Positions 62,106 through 64,000 of a stretch of 64,000 bases of DNA are shown in pieces. Numbering within the stretch: position 1 is the first letter of the stretch; every line of letters begins with the position of its first letter. The translations under genes were made by a program, and so were the position numbers. The DNA comes from Virgibacillus subterraneus (GTDB lineage: Bacteria > Bacillota > Bacilli > Bacillales > Amphibacillaceae), in contig NZ_FOEH01000001.1 in assembly GCF_900110695.1 (NCBI RefSeq), positions 310,001 through 374,000 on the forward strand, given 5' to 3'. The notes below the pieces were generated by a model. It was not told the DNA's origin, ran no database searches, and saw only the letters and a program-made list of their open reading frames with translations.

Positions 62106-62831
62106 ATGCTGGAAACAATAAAAGAATTACTTATCATTCTAGGTAGGATTGTTACTATTTTGCCATTATTACTCTTTGTAACAATTTTTATGGGTAAACG
62201 TGCGATAGGGGAATTACCAATATTTGATTTTCTAATTATCGTCACTTTGGGTGCGGTAGTGGGGGCTGACATAGCAGATCCGAATATACACCATCTTCCA
62301 ACTGCGTTTGCAATTATTGCTATCGCTATACTTCAAAAAATCGTAGCTAAATGGAAAATATCCAATCGAAAAATTGGAAAACTACTGACATTTGAACCAA
62401 CCATCGTTATCCAAAATGGCAAACTGTTACATAAAAACATGAAACAGATGCGTTATTCCATTGACAATATCCTGCAGATGCTCAGAGAGAAGAGTGTATT
62501 TGATTTAAACGAAGTTGAGACGGCAATCATTGAAGCGAATGGATCACTAAGTGTTTTGAAAAAAGCATCCAATCATTCAGTTACTGCACAAGATTTGGGC
62601 ATAGTCAAAACAACCTCATCAATAACCTTTCCTGTTATCGTAGAGGGAAATATATATACTAATGTGCTGTACAGTCTTAAATTGGATGAAAGCTGGTTGA
62701 TGGAGCAATTAGCCAGTAGGAATATTGACAACTTAGATGACGTTTTTTATGCCTCCATTAATTATCAGCACGAGCTTCAGATTTCACTAATGGAGGAACA
62801 GGGGACAGAAGTTCCCCCTATTCGACATTAG
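62106..62831 (+). CDS. DUF421 (YetF/YdfS-like) membrane protein
   Basis: 241 residues. Three N-terminal helices (IVTILPLLLFVTIFMG, FDFLIIVTLGAVVGADIAD, AIIAIAILQKIV) are followed by the conserved KRAIGELPIFDFL and EPTIVIQNGKLLHKNMKQMRYSIDNILQMLREK motifs. The C-terminal cytoplasmic domain resembles YetF. Function of the family is poorly known; it has been tied to spore and membrane properties. AAGGGGTAA precedes the ATG. Converges with the GGDEF gene, 4 bp between stops. Confidence 0.88.
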   Translation: MLETIKELLIILGRIVTILPLLLFVTIFMGKRAIGELPIFDFLIIVTLGAVVGADIADPNIHHLPTAFAIIAIAILQKIVAKWKISNRKIGKLLTFEPTIVIQNGKLLHKNMKQMRYSIDNILQMLREKSVFDLNEVETAIIEANGSLSVLKKASNHSVTAQDLGIVKTTSSITFPVIVEGNIYTNVLYSLKLDESWLMEQLASRNIDNLDDVFYASINYQHELQISLMEEQGTEVPPIRH

Positions 62832-62835
62832 GTTG

Positions 62836-63999
62836 TCACTCAGAATACCTCACAGACAATGGAAGATCATTCATTCCATTCTTCACTGACACAAGATTTT
62901 TACCAAGTTCCTTTGATCGTAGTAATAAGTGATCTGCATAAATATAACCCTTTTCAATAGATAGAAACTCACTAGTTTTATAGAAATATAATCCAAATGA
63001 AGCTGTGTATGAAATGGATACGTTTTTTGAATGAAATTCCGCATGTACCGGGCTATTCACTACACCATCTCGCATCTGTTCAACGAGTACCGAGCATTCT
63101 TCAAATGTTCTATTTCTTAGGAAAATCGTAAATTCTTCACCACCTGTTCTGAACAGGAAGTCTTCGTCGTTTAGGTACCTGTGCAAAGTGGTAGCAAAAC
63201 TCTGAATAACCTTGTCTCCAACAGCGTGATTATAATTATCATTATATTGCTTGAATTTATCTATATCCGCTACAATTATCCCTAGATATTCACCTGATAA
63301 ATTAAATTCCTTCATTTTTTTATCCATAAAAGCGCGGTTATACACTTCTGTCATAAAGTCTGTATACGCCATTTGTTCAAATTTGTCACGCTCCACTTTA
63401 TTTTGGATGCTTAGTGATTTATCAACAAAAGAACGACTGACCAGATAGTTTAAGATAAATAGGGCGATAACCATCTGCCAGCTTTCCGCTTGTAAAAATA
63501 CTAGCAAGAATCCGTTTGAGAATGCTATTTTACCTAAATCTGTTATGCTGCGGCTTTTTATGAAGTCGAATGCTTCTCTAGGAGTGCTTATATCACCAAA
63601 AAAGTAGGATATTGTAATTAGGTATATATCCGATAATAGGGCAACAATTAGCGCTAATAGGATAATAAGCAGCCAAAAACCAAAAGGGATGTTTTGAAAA
63701 CTGGGATAAAAGTAAAAAAATAAATAGAAGACAATTGTGTTGTTAAGTGCAAACGAACCAATATTATAAAATGTATGTAACAATTCATCCGGGTCACCTG
63801 TTTTTGTAACTCTTCTAATGATATATACAGTAAAACGATAAAGTGTTTCATAGATAAATAGCCCAATCGGTCCAGCGAACAGAGCAATTGACATACTATA
63901 GGAAACACCGTAATCCATATTTAACTTTCCGCTTTTTGAATTCACTCTAAGATGTGTGTAAAGAGTTGAGAAAAGCCAATACAGTACAAGGGCTTTCAT
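62836..63999 (-). CDS. GGDEF diguanylate cyclase with membrane domain (window edge)
   Basis: 387 residues up to the window edge; the ATG at 63999 may or may not be the true start. About six hydrophobic segments fill residues 1-190. The GGDEF domain (about 212-385) has AYTDFMTEVYNRAFM, IIVADIDKFKQYNDNYNHAVGDKV and the active-site GGEEF (about 286-290). The I-site RxxD is absent in the expected spot. It makes cyclic di-GMP, which ties in with the biofilm theme of the window, but no direct link is seen. Confidence 0.85.
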   Translation of the reverse strand: MKALVLYWLFSTLYTHLRVNSKSGKLNMDYGVSYSMSIALFAGPIGLFIYETLYRFTVYIIRRVTKTGDPDELLHTFYNIGSFALNNTIVFYLFFYFYPSFQNIPFGFWLLIILLALIVALLSDIYLITISYFFGDISTPREAFDFIKSRSITDLGKIAFSNGFLLVFLQAESWQMVIALFILNYLVSRSFVDKSLSIQNKVERDKFEQMAYTDFMTEVYNRAFMDKKMKEFNLSGEYLGIIVADIDKFKQYNDNYNHAVGDKVIQSFATTLHRYLNDEDFLFRTGGEEFTIFLRNRTFEECSVLVEQMRDGVVNSPVHAEFHSKNVSISYTASFGLYFYKTSEFLSIEKGYIYADHLLLRSKELGKNLVSVKNGMNDLPLSVRYSE

Positions 64000-64000
64000 A

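Noticed and set aside
61916-62107. 63-codon minus-strand frame upstream of the DUF421 gene
   Set aside because: No ribosome site, and its start overlaps the DUF421 start codon on the other strand; no recognisable domain. A small gene cannot be excluded.
1-64000. CRISPR array, prophage, insertion sequence or tRNA/rRNA genes
   Set aside because: No regularly spaced repeats, integrase, transposase or structural RNA signatures were seen on reading both strands.

Overview
The window looks like a chromosomal segment of a low-GC, spore-forming-type Firmicute of the family Bacillaceae. Strong AGGAGG ribosome binding sites, sigma-A promoters, a B. subtilis-type eps gene order, a SinR homologue and a PadeN/PadeK-type lasso peptide cluster all point there. 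Two dispersed palindromic repeat families resemble those I associate with Virgibacillus/Oceanobacillus relatives, but the genus is only a guess. No rRNA, tRNA, CRISPR array or transposase was found.

Layout. Positions 1-4.6 kb (minus strand): a luciferase-like monooxygenase, three small membrane proteins and an OmpR-type two-component system. 4.9-11.7 kb (plus): glutamate synthase large and small subunits, separated by about 580 bp that hold two inverted copies of a palindromic repeat. 11.7-38.2 kb: a long one-directional exopolysaccharide (EPS) operon. It starts with epsA, epsB, an EAR-type RNA element and epsC, continues through galU, epsD, epsF, epsG, galE, epsL, epsM and epsN, and then encodes a SinR-type repressor inside the operon. 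After that come many glycosyltransferases (three GT4-GT2 pairs), a CDP-glycerol polymerase-like gene, tagD, a small-molecule kinase, a pyruvyl transferase and an ABC exporter. 38.3-49.3 kb: surface-sugar accessory genes (a QueC-like PP-loop protein with a truncated 5' duplicate, two acyltransferases, rmlA, rmlC, an FAD oxidoreductase, an epimerase-like SDR, a SAF-domain reductase, a doubly frameshifted UDP-glucose dehydrogenase and a phosphoesterase). 49.3-58.6 kb: a two-precursor lasso peptide cluster. 58.7-64 kb: a phosphoesterase, rlmN, a frameshifted EamA transporter, a DUF421 protein and a GGDEF protein.

How the parts connect. The strongest signal is a family of 16-bp operators of the form GTTC-N8-GAAC, with half-sites matching the SinR consensus GTTCTYT. 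They lie in the -35/-10 spacer of the EPS promoter, between epsB and epsC, before a SAF-domain reductase, and in front of BOTH lasso cyclase-precursor modules. With sinR encoded inside the EPS operon, this suggests one biofilm-type repressor controls both the matrix polysaccharide and two lasso peptides.

The lasso locus is a tandem duplication of a unit made of operator, cyclase, precursor and a conserved 3' hairpin. The two units share one set of a C-terminal-serine kinase, RRE protein, leader peptidase, nucleotidyltransferase and ABC exporter. Both precursors were found by reading the sequence between the cyclases. Their predicted cores start with Gln and Asn, which is unusual for lasso peptides, and the second carries two cysteines.
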